NCBI GenBank assembly: GCA_017521425.1
Contig: JAFXCQ010000030.1
Span: 100,759-164,758 of the forward strand
Source: Clostridia bacterium
Lineage (GTDB): Bacteria > Bacillota > Clostridia > Oscillospirales > Acutalibacteraceae
Direction: 5' to 3'
Length of the DNA: 64,000 nucleotides
The translations under genes and the position numbers were made by a program. The notes under the pieces are model-generated. The model was not told the DNA's origin and made no database searches. It was given only the letters and a program-made list of their open reading frames with translations. Shown one piece after another: positions 35,505 through 44,222 of this stretch. Each line of letters starts with the position of its first letter. The stretch's first letter is position 1.

Positions 35505-35834
35505 TTATTCAGTTTTTTCATCAATAACAGCTTTAAACATAACTAAAAATGTATCTAATTGCTCTTTGGTTGCCTTTTTTGACATATCAAAGAGCAGTTT
35601 TCTTTTTTGGAAAAGCTCATCTTTAGTATCTTCAATGTTGTCATTATCAAAATAATCTAAAGATACAGAAAAATAATTTGCAATTTTGCTTAAAGTCTGA
35701 GTGGATGGTGTTTTAGTTCTGCCGGTCTTCAACTCTGAAAGTGTGCTTTTAGAAATCTTTGCTTCTTTACAAAGTGTTGCAAGCTTAATTCCATTTTCAT
35801 CACAAAGATATTGTATTTTTTCATAGATTGTCAC
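35505..35834 (-). CDS. XRE-family repressor (ImmR/cI-like)
   Basis: The 109-residue protein has an N-terminal helix-turn-helix (about residues 5-62, with LATLCKEAKISKSTLSELKTGR) and a helical C-terminal part. The likely start is GTG 35834, seven bases after GGGGG; the frame is open 12 codons further without a site. It faces away from the phage structural genes, with palindromic operator-like sites in the gap, as for a lysogeny repressor. Confidence 0.88.
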   Translation of the reverse strand: MTIYEKIQYLCDENGIKLATLCKEAKISKSTLSELKTGRTKTPSTQTLSKIANYFSVSLDYFDNDNIEDTKDELFQKRKLLFDMSKKATKEQLDTFLVMFKAVIDEKTE

Positions 35835-35902
35835 AAAAATACCCCCAAAGTATTTGTTAATATCCACCAAAAATAGAACAAAAGTTTCATTTTGGGTTGA
35901 AA

Positions 35903-35920
35903 AGTACAGAACTCTGTACT
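35903..35920. promoter_or_regulatory. Operator-like palindrome in the divergent control region
   Basis: AGTACAGA and TCTGTACT form an 8-2-8 inverted repeat. A related half-site, GGTACAGAAC, follows at 35935. Both lie between the repressor and the rightward phage genes, the expected place for binding by the XRE protein. Confidence 0.6.
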
Positions 35921-36028
35921 ATAATGCAATCAATGGTACAGAACACCGAACTAATTATAGCTATACTATACAATAAATTATGTTCGTTGTCAATACCATA
36001 AATAGTACATTTTAAGGCTGGTGAATTT

Positions 36029-36256
36029 ATGTCCAAATCAATTGAAGGGGCAATAGAGTGTCCTTTTTATTTAGAAGAGGGTAAAAACTTTATTAAATGC
36101 GAAGGCATTTTAAATGGAACTGTATGTTCTCATAATTTTACTGATAATAATAAAAAGCTTGAGTTTGAAACAACGGTTTGTAGTGTATTTGGTGGCAGAC
36201 GCTGTGCTCACCACAGAGCAGTAGCTATTCTTTATGATAAGGGGTTGCGTACTTGA
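36029..36256 (+). CDS. Small Cys/His-rich phage protein
   Basis: The 75-residue protein has CPFYLEEGKNFIKCEG, VCSHNF, TVCSVFGGRRCAHH: several Cys and His residues that could bind zinc. Proteins of this type are common at the left end of structural operons in prophages of Clostridia. A DNA-binding or regulatory role is inferred only. It overlaps the next gene by 4 bases. Confidence 0.75.
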   Translation: MSKSIEGAIECPFYLEEGKNFIKCEGILNGTVCSHNFTDNNKKLEFETTVCSVFGGRRCAHHRAVAILYDKGLRT

Positions 36257-36516
36257 AAAAGAGCAGTGTAGATGTAGGTATGAAAAAAGTTTCATCTGCG
36301 GTAGTTAATATGAGCGCTTTAATTGACGATATAGTAAAAAAGGCGCGAAAGAATTTTTCAGAAAATGGTTCCGCTGATGTAGATGCAAAATTCTTAAAAG
36401 AAAGTGTAAGTGCATTAAGAGAGTTATTTGATTTATTGGGTGAGCAGGACGGTACTTGTTCTGGTGATGGTATTTCAATAGTTGTTGAAAAGGCAATCGG
36501 AGAATGGAATAAATGA
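36253..36516 (+). CDS. Hypothetical phage protein in the small-terminase position
   Basis: The 87-residue, mostly helical protein starts with TTG overlapping the upstream stop and overlaps the TerL start by 4 bases. Its size, helical content and place directly before the large terminase fit a small terminase subunit, but no motif confirms it. Confidence 0.6.
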   Translation: MKKSSVDVGMKKVSSAVVNMSALIDDIVKKARKNFSENGSADVDAKFLKESVSALRELFDLLGEQDGTCSGDGISIVVEKAIGEWNK

Positions 36517-37895
36517 GAAAATTAGTTATTTCTGAACCAAATGAAAAGCAGAAATTATTTTTCGAGAATCAAAAAAGATTTATCGGTTATGGTGGTGCTC
36601 GTGGTGGCGGTAAATCGTGGGCATTGCGTACAAAATTTATTTTATTAGCTTTTAATTATCCAAATTTAAAATTATTGCTTTTAAGAAAAACATTACCGGA
36701 ACTCAGGGAAAATCATCTAATACCAATGCTTACACAGCTTAACGGAATTGCGCGATATAAAAAAGACGAAAGGGCATTTATATTTCCGAATGGTGCAAGA
36801 ATAAGGCTTGGTTATTGTGACACAGAAAATGATATTTTTCAGTATCAGGGTCAGGAATACGATGTTATTGGTGTGGAGGAATGTACACATTTTACCTGGA
36901 GTCAGATTCAGTTTTTAATGACTTGTAACAGAACTACAAGAACAGATTTTAAGCCCAGAATGTATTTTACAGGCAACCCTGGTGGTGTTGGTCACAACTG
37001 GTTTAAAAGATTATTTGTAAAGGGCAATTTTCACGACAGTGAAGATGAAAACGACTACGCGTTTATACCTGCAACGATTGACGATAACACCGTTTTAATG
37101 AATTCCAATCCTGAGTATGTAAAGGTTCTTGAATCATTACCCGAAAAATTAAAGCAAGCACATCGTTTTGGCAACTGGGATATTTTTGACGGACAGTTTT
37201 TTGAAGAATTCAGAGATGTAAATGAGCATTATAACGATGGCATAAATACTCATATTATTGAACCATTTGAAATTCCTTACGATTGGCAGATTTACAGGTC
37301 TTTTGACTTTGGGTATGCTAAACCTTTTTCGTGTGCCTGGTGGGCAGTAGATTACGATGGTAGGCTTTACAGAATTTTAGAATTGTATGGTTGTACAAAA
37401 AGCGCAAACGAAGGTGTCAAGTGGCCACCAGAAAAAATATTTTCTGAAATTGCGAGAATAGAAAGAGAGCATCGTTGGCTTAAAAATAAAAATATTATAG
37501 GTGTTGCCGACCCATCTATATGGGATGCCTCGCGAGGTGAAGCAATTATTGAGTCTGCAGTCCGACACGGAATATATTTTAACCGCGGTGATAACAAGCG
37601 TCTGCCAGGTTGGATGCAGGTGCATTACAGGTTAAGCTTTGACGAGAATGGTGTGCCGATGATGTATATTTTTAATACATGTAAAGGATTTATAAGGACT
37701 ATCCCTGAGCTTAAATTCAGTAATACAAATCCCGAAGATCTTGACACAACCGGCGAAGACCATATTGCAGATGAAGTTCGTTATATGTGTATGGCAAGAC
37801 CAATTTCGCCAACTATTAAAAAACAAGAAGAAGCTTTGGGTGATGACCCGTTAAATTTAAGAGAGCAAAAAAGATATAAAAAATATTCATATTGA
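36513..37895 (+). CDS. Phage terminase large subunit
   Basis: The 460-residue protein has the packaging ATPase with Walker A GGARGGGKS (K34), Walker B DVIGVEEC (about residues 112-119) and a C-terminal nuclease domain with the acidic residues in RSFDFGYAKP and GVADPS. It cuts concatemers and pumps DNA into the prohead through the portal. Length and motif order are intact, so the protein is likely functional. Confidence 0.95.
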   Translation: MRKLVISEPNEKQKLFFENQKRFIGYGGARGGGKSWALRTKFILLAFNYPNLKLLLLRKTLPELRENHLIPMLTQLNGIARYKKDERAFIFPNGARIRLGYCDTENDIFQYQGQEYDVIGVEECTHFTWSQIQFLMTCNRTTRTDFKPRMYFTGNPGGVGHNWFKRLFVKGNFHDSEDENDYAFIPATIDDNTVLMNSNPEYVKVLESLPEKLKQAHRFGNWDIFDGQFFEEFRDVNEHYNDGINTHIIEPFEIPYDWQIYRSFDFGYAKPFSCAWWAVDYDGRLYRILELYGCTKSANEGVKWPPEKIFSEIARIEREHRWLKNKNIIGVADPSIWDASRGEAIIESAVRHGIYFNRGDNKRLPGWMQVHYRLSFDENGVPMMYIFNTCKGFIRTIPELKFSNTNPEDLDTTGEDHIADEVRYMCMARPISPTIKKQEEALGDDPLNLREQKRYKKYSY

Positions 37896-37903
37896 GGTGT
37901 TAA

Positions 37904-39553
37904 ATGAAAAAGGATAATAAAAATCAAATAAATTATTTAAAAGAAAATGAACAAGAAACACAGTTTAATCAATCTATAAACACAATAACAAAAGAAGATA
38001 TAGAGAAGGCATTAGAAATTCTTACTAAATATAAAGAGGGGAAGACAAACCTTGAAGCAAGAATTATAGACAATGAGCAATGGTTTAAAATGCGCCATTG
38101 GGAGCAGATGAGAAATGGTACAGGTGAAGAATTTTCTTCTGCTTGGCTTTTTAACTCAATAGCAAATAAACACGCTGATGCTATGGATAACTTCCCGAGA
38201 GTAAATTGTCTGCCACGTGAAATGAGTGATAAAGAAACAGCCGAAATCCTGACGGAAATTTTATCAGTTGTTTTTGAACGAAATGATTTTGAAAAAATTT
38301 ATAGTGATACCTGGTGGTACAAATTAAAAGCGGGTACAGGCGTCTATGGTATCTTCTGGAATCCCAAAAAACAGAATGGCTTAGGCGATATCGAAATAAA
38401 ACAGCTTAATCTTTTAAATATTTTTTGGGAGCCTGGCATAAGGGATATAGCGAAAAGTAAAAATATTTTTTATGTTGAATTAACTGATAATGATGTTCTG
38501 TTATCAATGTATCCGCAATTAAAAGATAAATTGGGCTCTTCAACAATAGAAATTTCAAAATACATATATGACGATACTGTTGACACAAGCAACAAGAGTG
38601 CGGTAGTTGATTGGTATTATAAGAAATTTATAAATGGTGTTGAAGTTTTACATTACTGCAAATTTTGTAATGGCGAAATTCTATATGCTTCAGAGAATGA
38701 TTCGAATTATTACGAAAAAGGTTTTTATAGTCACGGACAGTACCCGTTTGTATTTGATACATTGTTTGTAGAAGAGGGCACACCTTGTGGATTCGGTTAT
38801 ATTGACATAATGAAGGATGCACAGAAGCAAATTGATATTCTTAATAATGCACTCATTAAAAATGCGGTTATGGGTACTAATAAGCGATATTTTATAAATT
38901 CATCGGGTGCAGTAAATGAAGAAGAGTTTGCCGACTGGAGCAATAGCTTTGTTCACGTAAATGGTAGTAATTTAGGGGAGGATAGTATAAGGGAAATCAA
39001 GACAAATTCAATTCCCGAAATATATCTCGGTATTCTTAACAGTAAGGTGGATGAATTAAAAGAAACAAGCGGTAATCGTGATTTTTCACAAGGTGGTGTT
39101 TCAAGTGGCGTTACTGCTGCGTCGGCAATTGCCGCCCTTCAGGAAGCAGGTGGCAAGCTCACACGAGATATGGTGAAAAGCGGTTTCAGAGCATTTTGTG
39201 AATTAAATAAGCTTGCAATTGAGCTTATAAGAGAGTTTTATGATGAACCAAGATTTTTCAGAATTGTTTTACCAAATGGTAATGAAGAATTTATAAGCTA
39301 TGACAATACTGCGTTATTGAATGAGCGTGAAAGCGAGGTTTTTGGCGTTGCAATTGATGGTAGAAAACCTATCTTCGATATAAAGGTGGTCAGTGAAAAA
39401 TCAAGTCCATTTACAAAAATCAGCCAGAATGAATTGGCACTCCAGCTTTATAATGCGGGAATGTTCAACCCTGAATTACGAGAACAGGCAATAATGGCAA
39501 TAAATATGATGGATTTCGAGGGGAAAAGCGAGGTTCTTAACAGATTGAGATGA
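37904..39553 (+). CDS. P22-type phage portal protein
   Basis: The 549-residue protein resembles the P22-like portal family: the N-terminal wing with WFKMRHWEQMRNG, the FNSIANKHADAMDNFPRV segment, and the long C-terminal helical crown region with GVTAASAIAALQEAGGKLTRDM. It forms the dodecameric ring at the packaging vertex. It starts 8 bases after TerL. The P22-type portal and the absence of tail-tube genes point to a short-tailed particle. Confidence 0.88.
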   Translation: MKKDNKNQINYLKENEQETQFNQSINTITKEDIEKALEILTKYKEGKTNLEARIIDNEQWFKMRHWEQMRNGTGEEFSSAWLFNSIANKHADAMDNFPRVNCLPREMSDKETAEILTEILSVVFERNDFEKIYSDTWWYKLKAGTGVYGIFWNPKKQNGLGDIEIKQLNLLNIFWEPGIRDIAKSKNIFYVELTDNDVLLSMYPQLKDKLGSSTIEISKYIYDDTVDTSNKSAVVDWYYKKFINGVEVLHYCKFCNGEILYASENDSNYYEKGFYSHGQYPFVFDTLFVEEGTPCGFGYIDIMKDAQKQIDILNNALIKNAVMGTNKRYFINSSGAVNEEEFADWSNSFVHVNGSNLGEDSIREIKTNSIPEIYLGILNSKVDELKETSGNRDFSQGGVSSGVTAASAIAALQEAGGKLTRDMVKSGFRAFCELNKLAIELIREFYDEPRFFRIVLPNGNEEFISYDNTALLNERESEVFGVAIDGRKPIFDIKVVSEKSSPFTKISQNELALQLYNAGMFNPELREQAIMAINMMDFEGKSEVLNRLR

Positions 39554-39560
39554 TTAAAGT

Positions 39561-39881
39561 ATGACAAAAGTTTTTTATAGAGAATATTATGACCGATATT
39601 TACTTATAGTCGAGGGACATTCAGGTTTCGGTGAAAAAGGAAAAGATATAGTTTGTTCAGCGGTTTCAATATTAGTTTATGCATTATTGAATATGTTGAA
39701 GGATGAAGAAAGCGACAAGCATCTTATATTAAGGCGTGAAGTTATAAATGATGGATATTTTTGTGTGGAAGTTGAGCCTTTTGACTTTTCAAAACAAAGA
39801 ACAAGAGGGATTATAGAAACAGTAATAACAGGATTTTCGCTTTTAAATGAAGAGTATCCTGAATTTATAAAATTAGAATAA
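39561..39881 (+). CDS. Prp-type cysteine protease encoded in the capsid module
   Basis: The 106-residue protein has the complete signature of the ribosomal-processing cysteine protease: GHSGFGEKGKDIVCSAVS with catalytic His20 and Cys32 and the short dimeric alpha/beta fold length. In Firmicutes chromosomal Prp trims the N-terminal extension of ribosomal protein L27. Here the gene lies 7 bases after the portal gene and upstream of scaffold and capsid genes, both of which carry an L27-like N-terminal signal. It is therefore most likely the prohead protease of this phage. The ribosome binding site is weak. Confidence 0.9.
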   Translation: MTKVFYREYYDRYLLIVEGHSGFGEKGKDIVCSAVSILVYALLNMLKDEESDKHLILRREVINDGYFCVEVEPFDFSKQRTRGIIETVITGFSLLNEEYPEFIKLE

Positions 39882-39951
39882 TTATTTTGTTATATATCTT
39901 GCAAGATTTTATATATATGACACTTCGGAAAGACGATGAGAAAGGATTTTT

Positions 39952-40713
39952 ATGAAAAACAAAAAGAAAATTAAATTGAATTTACAATTATTCGCAGAAA
40001 CTGGTGATGCTGTAAATTCACAATCGGGCGAGAGTATTTCTGTTGACGCCGGGCAGGTAGAAAACGAGGTAACTGAAGACGAAGAATTTGAGAGTCTTAT
40101 TGACGGTAAATTCAAGGAGCAGTTCACAAAAAGAACGCAGAGCATTATAGATAAGCGGTTTAAAGAAACTAAGCAGTTAGAAGAATTTAAAGCTTCTGTA
40201 TCACCATTGATGGAAAAACTCAACGAAAAATATAATATCGAAAATGGTGATATTAAAGGTTTAACCGAAAAAATCTTTAGTGAAGAAAACGAGATTGATA
40301 ATAAAAATACGAGCTCAAATGTAAGTGAAGAACATAGCAATCTCAAAGAACAAGTTGCTTCATGGGTAAAAGAAACTGATAAAATTAAAGAATTTTATCC
40401 TGATTTTGATTTTAAAAATGAGTTGAAAAACAGTTCTCTTTTCGGAAAGCTTTTATATAACGGTGTACCTTTAAAAACTGCATTTGAAGTAATTCATAAG
40501 GATGAAATAATAAGTGGAGCAATGAGTTACACAGCACAAAAGGTGCGTGAACAGGTTGTAAAGGGTATTGAAGCTAAAGGCAGGCGCCCTTTAGAAAATG
40601 GAATTGCTTCAGAAAGCGGAATTGTTACAGTAACCGATGTCAATGCTCTTACTTCTAAAGATATTTTAAAAATATTAAAACAAGTAGAAAATGGTGCAAA
40701 TATCAAATTTTGA
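39952..40713 (+). CDS. Phage scaffold protein with an L27-type N-terminal cleavage signal
   Basis: The 253-residue, highly charged protein has long helical stretches (about 60-140) typical of scaffolds. Residues 8-15 read KLNLQLFA, the same octapeptide as in the capsid protein. A region starting at about residue 180 ends in ENGIASESGIVTVTD. It should guide capsid assembly and be removed or trimmed by the Prp protease encoded just upstream. ATG follows AGAAAGGATTTTT. Confidence 0.85.
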   Translation: MKNKKKIKLNLQLFAETGDAVNSQSGESISVDAGQVENEVTEDEEFESLIDGKFKEQFTKRTQSIIDKRFKETKQLEEFKASVSPLMEKLNEKYNIENGDIKGLTEKIFSEENEIDNKNTSSNVSEEHSNLKEQVASWVKETDKIKEFYPDFDFKNELKNSSLFGKLLYNGVPLKTAFEVIHKDEIISGAMSYTAQKVREQVVKGIEAKGRRPLENGIASESGIVTVTDVNALTSKDILKILKQVENGANIKF

Positions 40714-40738
40714 TTAGCGCAAATGAAAAGGAGTAAAT

Positions 40739-41749
40739 ATGACAAATTATAAATTAAATCTTCAATTATTCGCAGCGGGTGATGTAGTTAACGCTACAAC
40801 AAGTACAGAACTTTCAGGTGAAATGAAAACATTCTACGATAAAACTCTTATTACACTTGCTTCACCTTATCTTGTACACGACCAATTTGGTCAAAAACGA
40901 GATATTCCAAAGAACGGTGGTAAAATTATTGAATTCAGAAAGTTTTCATCACTTCCTAAGGCTCTTACACCACTTACCGAAGGTGTAACACCAAGTGGTA
41001 ATAAACTTAATGTTTCAACTGTAAGTGCAACTGTTGAGCAATATGGTGATTATATTGAACAGACTGATTTACTTGAACTTACTGCAGTAGATAACACTAT
41101 TGTTGAAGCAACAAAGCAATTAGCTTCTCAGGCAGGTCTTACAATGGATACGATTGTCAGAAATGAGCTTGTAGGTGGTACTAATGTTATGTATTGTCCA
41201 AAGGTAGCAGATGGCGCCGAAACAACAGTTACATTGAGAAGCGAGCTTGACAAAACCGCTCTCTTAAGAGTTAAAGATGTATTCAAAGCGGCGGCAGAAT
41301 TAAAGGCGATGAACGCTCCAAAAATTGATGGTTACTATGTCGGAATTATCCACCCTTACGTTGCTTACGACCTTATGCAGGAAGCAGGCAATCAGTGGAT
41401 GGAGGTGCAGAAATACACAACTCCTGAGAATATGCTTAATGGTGAAATTGGTTCACTTGGTGGTGTGCGTTTTGTTGAAAGCACAGAAGCAAAAATCTGG
41501 CAAGAGGGTAAAGATAACTGTGCAGTTTTTGCAACACTTATTCTTGGTGCAGATGCTTACGGTGTAACAAGTATTACAGGTGGTGGAGTTGAACATATAG
41601 TAAAACAAAAGGGTTATGGTAACGACCCACTCAACCAGAGAAGCTCAATTGGTTGGAAAGGTCTTAAAACAGCAAAAAGACTTGTTGAAGAATATTTAGT
41701 AAGAATCGAAAGTGGCTCTACATTCAGCGGTAGTGCAAAAACAAACTAA
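40739..41749 (+). CDS. N4-gp56-family major capsid protein
   Basis: The 336-residue protein has the N4-gp56 pattern: ELSGEMKTFYDKTLI, FGQKRDIPKNGGKIIEFRKFSSL and EGVTPSGNKL in the first 100 residues, HK97 fold inferred. Residues 5-12 are KLNLQLFA, so maturation by cleavage after Ala12 is expected. It follows the scaffold gene by 25 bases with an AAAGGAG site, consistent with strong expression. Confidence 0.92.
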   Translation: MTNYKLNLQLFAAGDVVNATTSTELSGEMKTFYDKTLITLASPYLVHDQFGQKRDIPKNGGKIIEFRKFSSLPKALTPLTEGVTPSGNKLNVSTVSATVEQYGDYIEQTDLLELTAVDNTIVEATKQLASQAGLTMDTIVRNELVGGTNVMYCPKVADGAETTVTLRSELDKTALLRVKDVFKAAAELKAMNAPKIDGYYVGIIHPYVAYDLMQEAGNQWMEVQKYTTPENMLNGEIGSLGGVRFVESTEAKIWQEGKDNCAVFATLILGADAYGVTSITGGGVEHIVKQKGYGNDPLNQRSSIGWKGLKTAKRLVEEYLVRIESGSTFSGSAKTN

Positions 41750-41791
41750 AAATGGGTATTTTGTGACAATAATACTGTGTAAATAACAAAA

Positions 41792-41829
41792 ACACGATAG
41801 AAATTCGAGTTTTTGAGTTTCTATCGTGT
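41792..41829 (+). terminator. Hairpin after the capsid gene
   Basis: ACACGATAGAAA pairs perfectly with TTTCTATCGTGT, loop of 14. No U-run follows, so it may attenuate transcription or stabilise the capsid mRNA and not stop transcription fully. Confidence 0.6.
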
Positions 41830-41870
41830 AGATTGGGTAAACGAATACTCTATAAGAAAGGATTTTTAAA

Positions 41871-42083
41871 ATGGCTAAAAATACAGAAAAAATGGTAACA
41901 GTTTTTATTCCGAAGGAATCAAGAAATGACACAGAACGCTTCATTTCGGTTAATGGTGAAAGAATTCTTGTGCAGACTGGTAAAAGCGTAGAAGTGCCAG
42001 AAAGATTTGCAGAGGTTATTAAAAACAGTGAACAAATGGCTGCTGTTTCTGCAGAATATATTGATAAAAACATCTCTCTTTAA
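41871..42083 (+). CDS. Small phage head protein
   Basis: The 70-residue protein has a strand-rich first half with VTVFIPKESRNDTERFISVNGERILVQTGKSVEVPERFAEVI. Small proteins of this pattern commonly follow capsid genes in Firmicutes prophages. The function is unknown. Confidence 0.78.
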   Translation: MAKNTEKMVTVFIPKESRNDTERFISVNGERILVQTGKSVEVPERFAEVIKNSEQMAAVSAEYIDKNISL

Positions 42084-42094
42084 GGTGGTGCTTT

Positions 42095-42472
42095 ATGACA
42101 GTTTCTGAAGTTTTAGAAAATTATAATGAAGAAAATCAAAACGATATTTCTGAAAAGTTAAAAAAACTCTGGATTTCAGAGCTTGATAAAAAGATTGCGG
42201 GAGAGCTTAATCAGAACAGAGAAGGTCTTAAAAGTGATTTCTATTCAATCGAAAAGGATGAGTTGTTTATTTTAAATGCTCCGACAGAATATGACGAAAT
42301 TTATTTGGTATATCTAAAAATGAAAACTGATTATTATTTAGGTGAAACAGAACGCTATAATAATTCAGCAAAAATTTATAATAATCTTTATTTTGAAATG
42401 GGGAATTTTATAAGCCGGAGCTTTAAAAAGAGAAATAATACTTTTTTAAAGGTGGCGCTGAATAATGATTAA
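42095..42472 (+). CDS. Probable head-completion (adaptor) protein
   Basis: The 125-residue helical protein lies between the capsid gene and the large propeller-like gene, where short-tailed phages keep the adaptor that docks on the portal (P22 gp4 position). No diagnostic motif is visible; the role comes from position and size. It overlaps the next gene by 8 bases. Confidence 0.6.
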   Translation: MTVSEVLENYNEENQNDISEKLKKLWISELDKKIAGELNQNREGLKSDFYSIEKDELFILNAPTEYDEIYLVYLKMKTDYYLGETERYNNSAKIYNNLYFEMGNFISRSFKKRNNTFLKVALNND

Positions 42473-44222
42473 GCCAACAATAAATTATATAAATAAATCT
42501 GAAGAACTAATTTCGAGTTTTTCGGGATATAATAAAAATTTAAAAATTCCTGAAAATTGTTTTTACGATGAAGAAAATATTTGTAGTGATTATTCGCCTG
42601 TTTTTTCTCCGAGAAATAAGAGAGCGGTATTTAATGTATCTGGTAAAAGACTTCACGGTTTATTCAGTAAATCGTCTGTAGGTTACATAAATAATGGAAT
42701 GCTTTATTATAACGGTGCAACGGTTTCTGGCTTAACATTTCCTGATATTAGCGAAGAACGCAAATTTGTGTCATTAGGTGCATATCTTCTGATATTTCCT
42801 GATAAGGTTTATTTAAATACTAAAAATATAACCGATTACGGCTCTCTTGAAGCAGAGTTTGAAACAACACAAGGAACTACAGTTTCATTTTCGCTTTGCA
42901 GGGCTGATGGTTCACTTTATGAAAATTATTGTTTTGGTAATACACCACCTGAAGCACCAAAAAACAATGATTTATGGGTAGATACTTCTGTTATTCCAAA
43001 TGAATTAAAACAATATTCAGAAAATACAGAAAATTGGATAAATATTTTTTCTACTTATGTCAAAATTTCTTCTGCAAATATCGGTAAATTATTTAATGTT
43101 TTTGATGGTGTAAAAATATCGGGATGCAAAAATAATGAATTTAATAATTATTTTATTGTTCAGGATAAGGGTGATGATTATTTAATTATTTCTGGTATTT
43201 TAAATGAAAGTTTTTTCCAAATAGAATCTTTAAAAATATCAAGAAAATTACCTGAAATGGATTTTTATTGCGAGAGCGGAAATAGAGTGTGGGGATGCTC
43301 GTCAAAAAATAATGAAATTTATTGTTCAAAATTAGGTGACCCGAAAAACTGGAATTGTTATATGGGTATAGCATCAGACAGCTACGCGGTAACTGTTGGT
43401 ACTGATGGTGTATTTACTGGTGCAGTAAGCTACAAGGGTTATGTATTATTTTTTAAAGAAAATTGTGTGCATAAAATTTATGGTTTTAATCCACCGTTTA
43501 CAGTTAATACAAGTTATATTCGTGGTGTACAGAAGGGTAGCGAAAAATCATTGGTAACAGTAAACGAAACACTTTATTATAAATCACCAAATGGAATTGT
43601 TATGTATGATGGTGGTTTGCCGATAAGTATCGGGGATGCTTTTGGAAATGATTACTATTTTGATGCAGTGGCAGGTGCTTTGAAAAATAAATATTATGTG
43701 TGTATGACAAATAAAGATAATGAAAGAGTTCTTTTTGTTTATGATGAATCTAAAAATATTTGGCACAAAGAAGATAAAATAAATATAAAAGAATTTACTA
43801 CAAATGATTGTAATTTATATTTTATTGCAGATGATGGAGAAAGTAAAAAACTTTATTTAGCAGATGCACTAAATAAATACGGTGATTTTTCAGGAGAATT
43901 ATCTGGATTTTTTCTTGAAAATAATTTTAATTGGTTTGCAGAAACTGGTTTATGGGGCTTGGATTTACCTGAGAAAAAATATTATTCAAATATAAATATT
44001 CGTTTAACTGGCGAAAAAAATTCAGAGTTAAAAATTTATTTTCAATTTAATTCGAATGGTGAATGGGTTAAAAAAGGTGAGTTTAAAATAAATAAAACAG
44101 GCTCAATAAATTTATCATTGCAGACACCGCGTTGTGACCATTTAAAAATTAAATTTGAGGGAAAGGGCGATATTAAAATCTTCAGTATTTCGAGAAAAAT
44201 AGAAAAAGGGAGTGAAAAATAA
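42465..44222 (+). CDS. Large phage structural protein, possible DNA-stabilisation/tail-hub propeller
   Basis: The 585-residue protein is rich in short beta strands with aromatic-Gly turns, and the segment GNRVWGCSSKNNEIYCSKLGDPKNW followed by GYVLFFKENCVHKIYG resembles the propeller-type packaged-DNA stabilisation proteins of P22-like phages (gp10). The last 100 residues (from about 490) look like a separate beta domain. It probably plugs the portal and forms part of a short tail. Confidence 0.65.
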   Translation: MIKPTINYINKSEELISSFSGYNKNLKIPENCFYDEENICSDYSPVFSPRNKRAVFNVSGKRLHGLFSKSSVGYINNGMLYYNGATVSGLTFPDISEERKFVSLGAYLLIFPDKVYLNTKNITDYGSLEAEFETTQGTTVSFSLCRADGSLYENYCFGNTPPEAPKNNDLWVDTSVIPNELKQYSENTENWINIFSTYVKISSANIGKLFNVFDGVKISGCKNNEFNNYFIVQDKGDDYLIISGILNESFFQIESLKISRKLPEMDFYCESGNRVWGCSSKNNEIYCSKLGDPKNWNCYMGIASDSYAVTVGTDGVFTGAVSYKGYVLFFKENCVHKIYGFNPPFTVNTSYIRGVQKGSEKSLVTVNETLYYKSPNGIVMYDGGLPISIGDAFGNDYYFDAVAGALKNKYYVCMTNKDNERVLFVYDESKNIWHKEDKINIKEFTTNDCNLYFIADDGESKKLYLADALNKYGDFSGELSGFFLENNFNWFAETGLWGLDLPEKKYYSNINIRLTGEKNSELKIYFQFNSNGEWVKKGEFKINKTGSINLSLQTPRCDHLKIKFEGKGDIKIFSISRKIEKGSEK

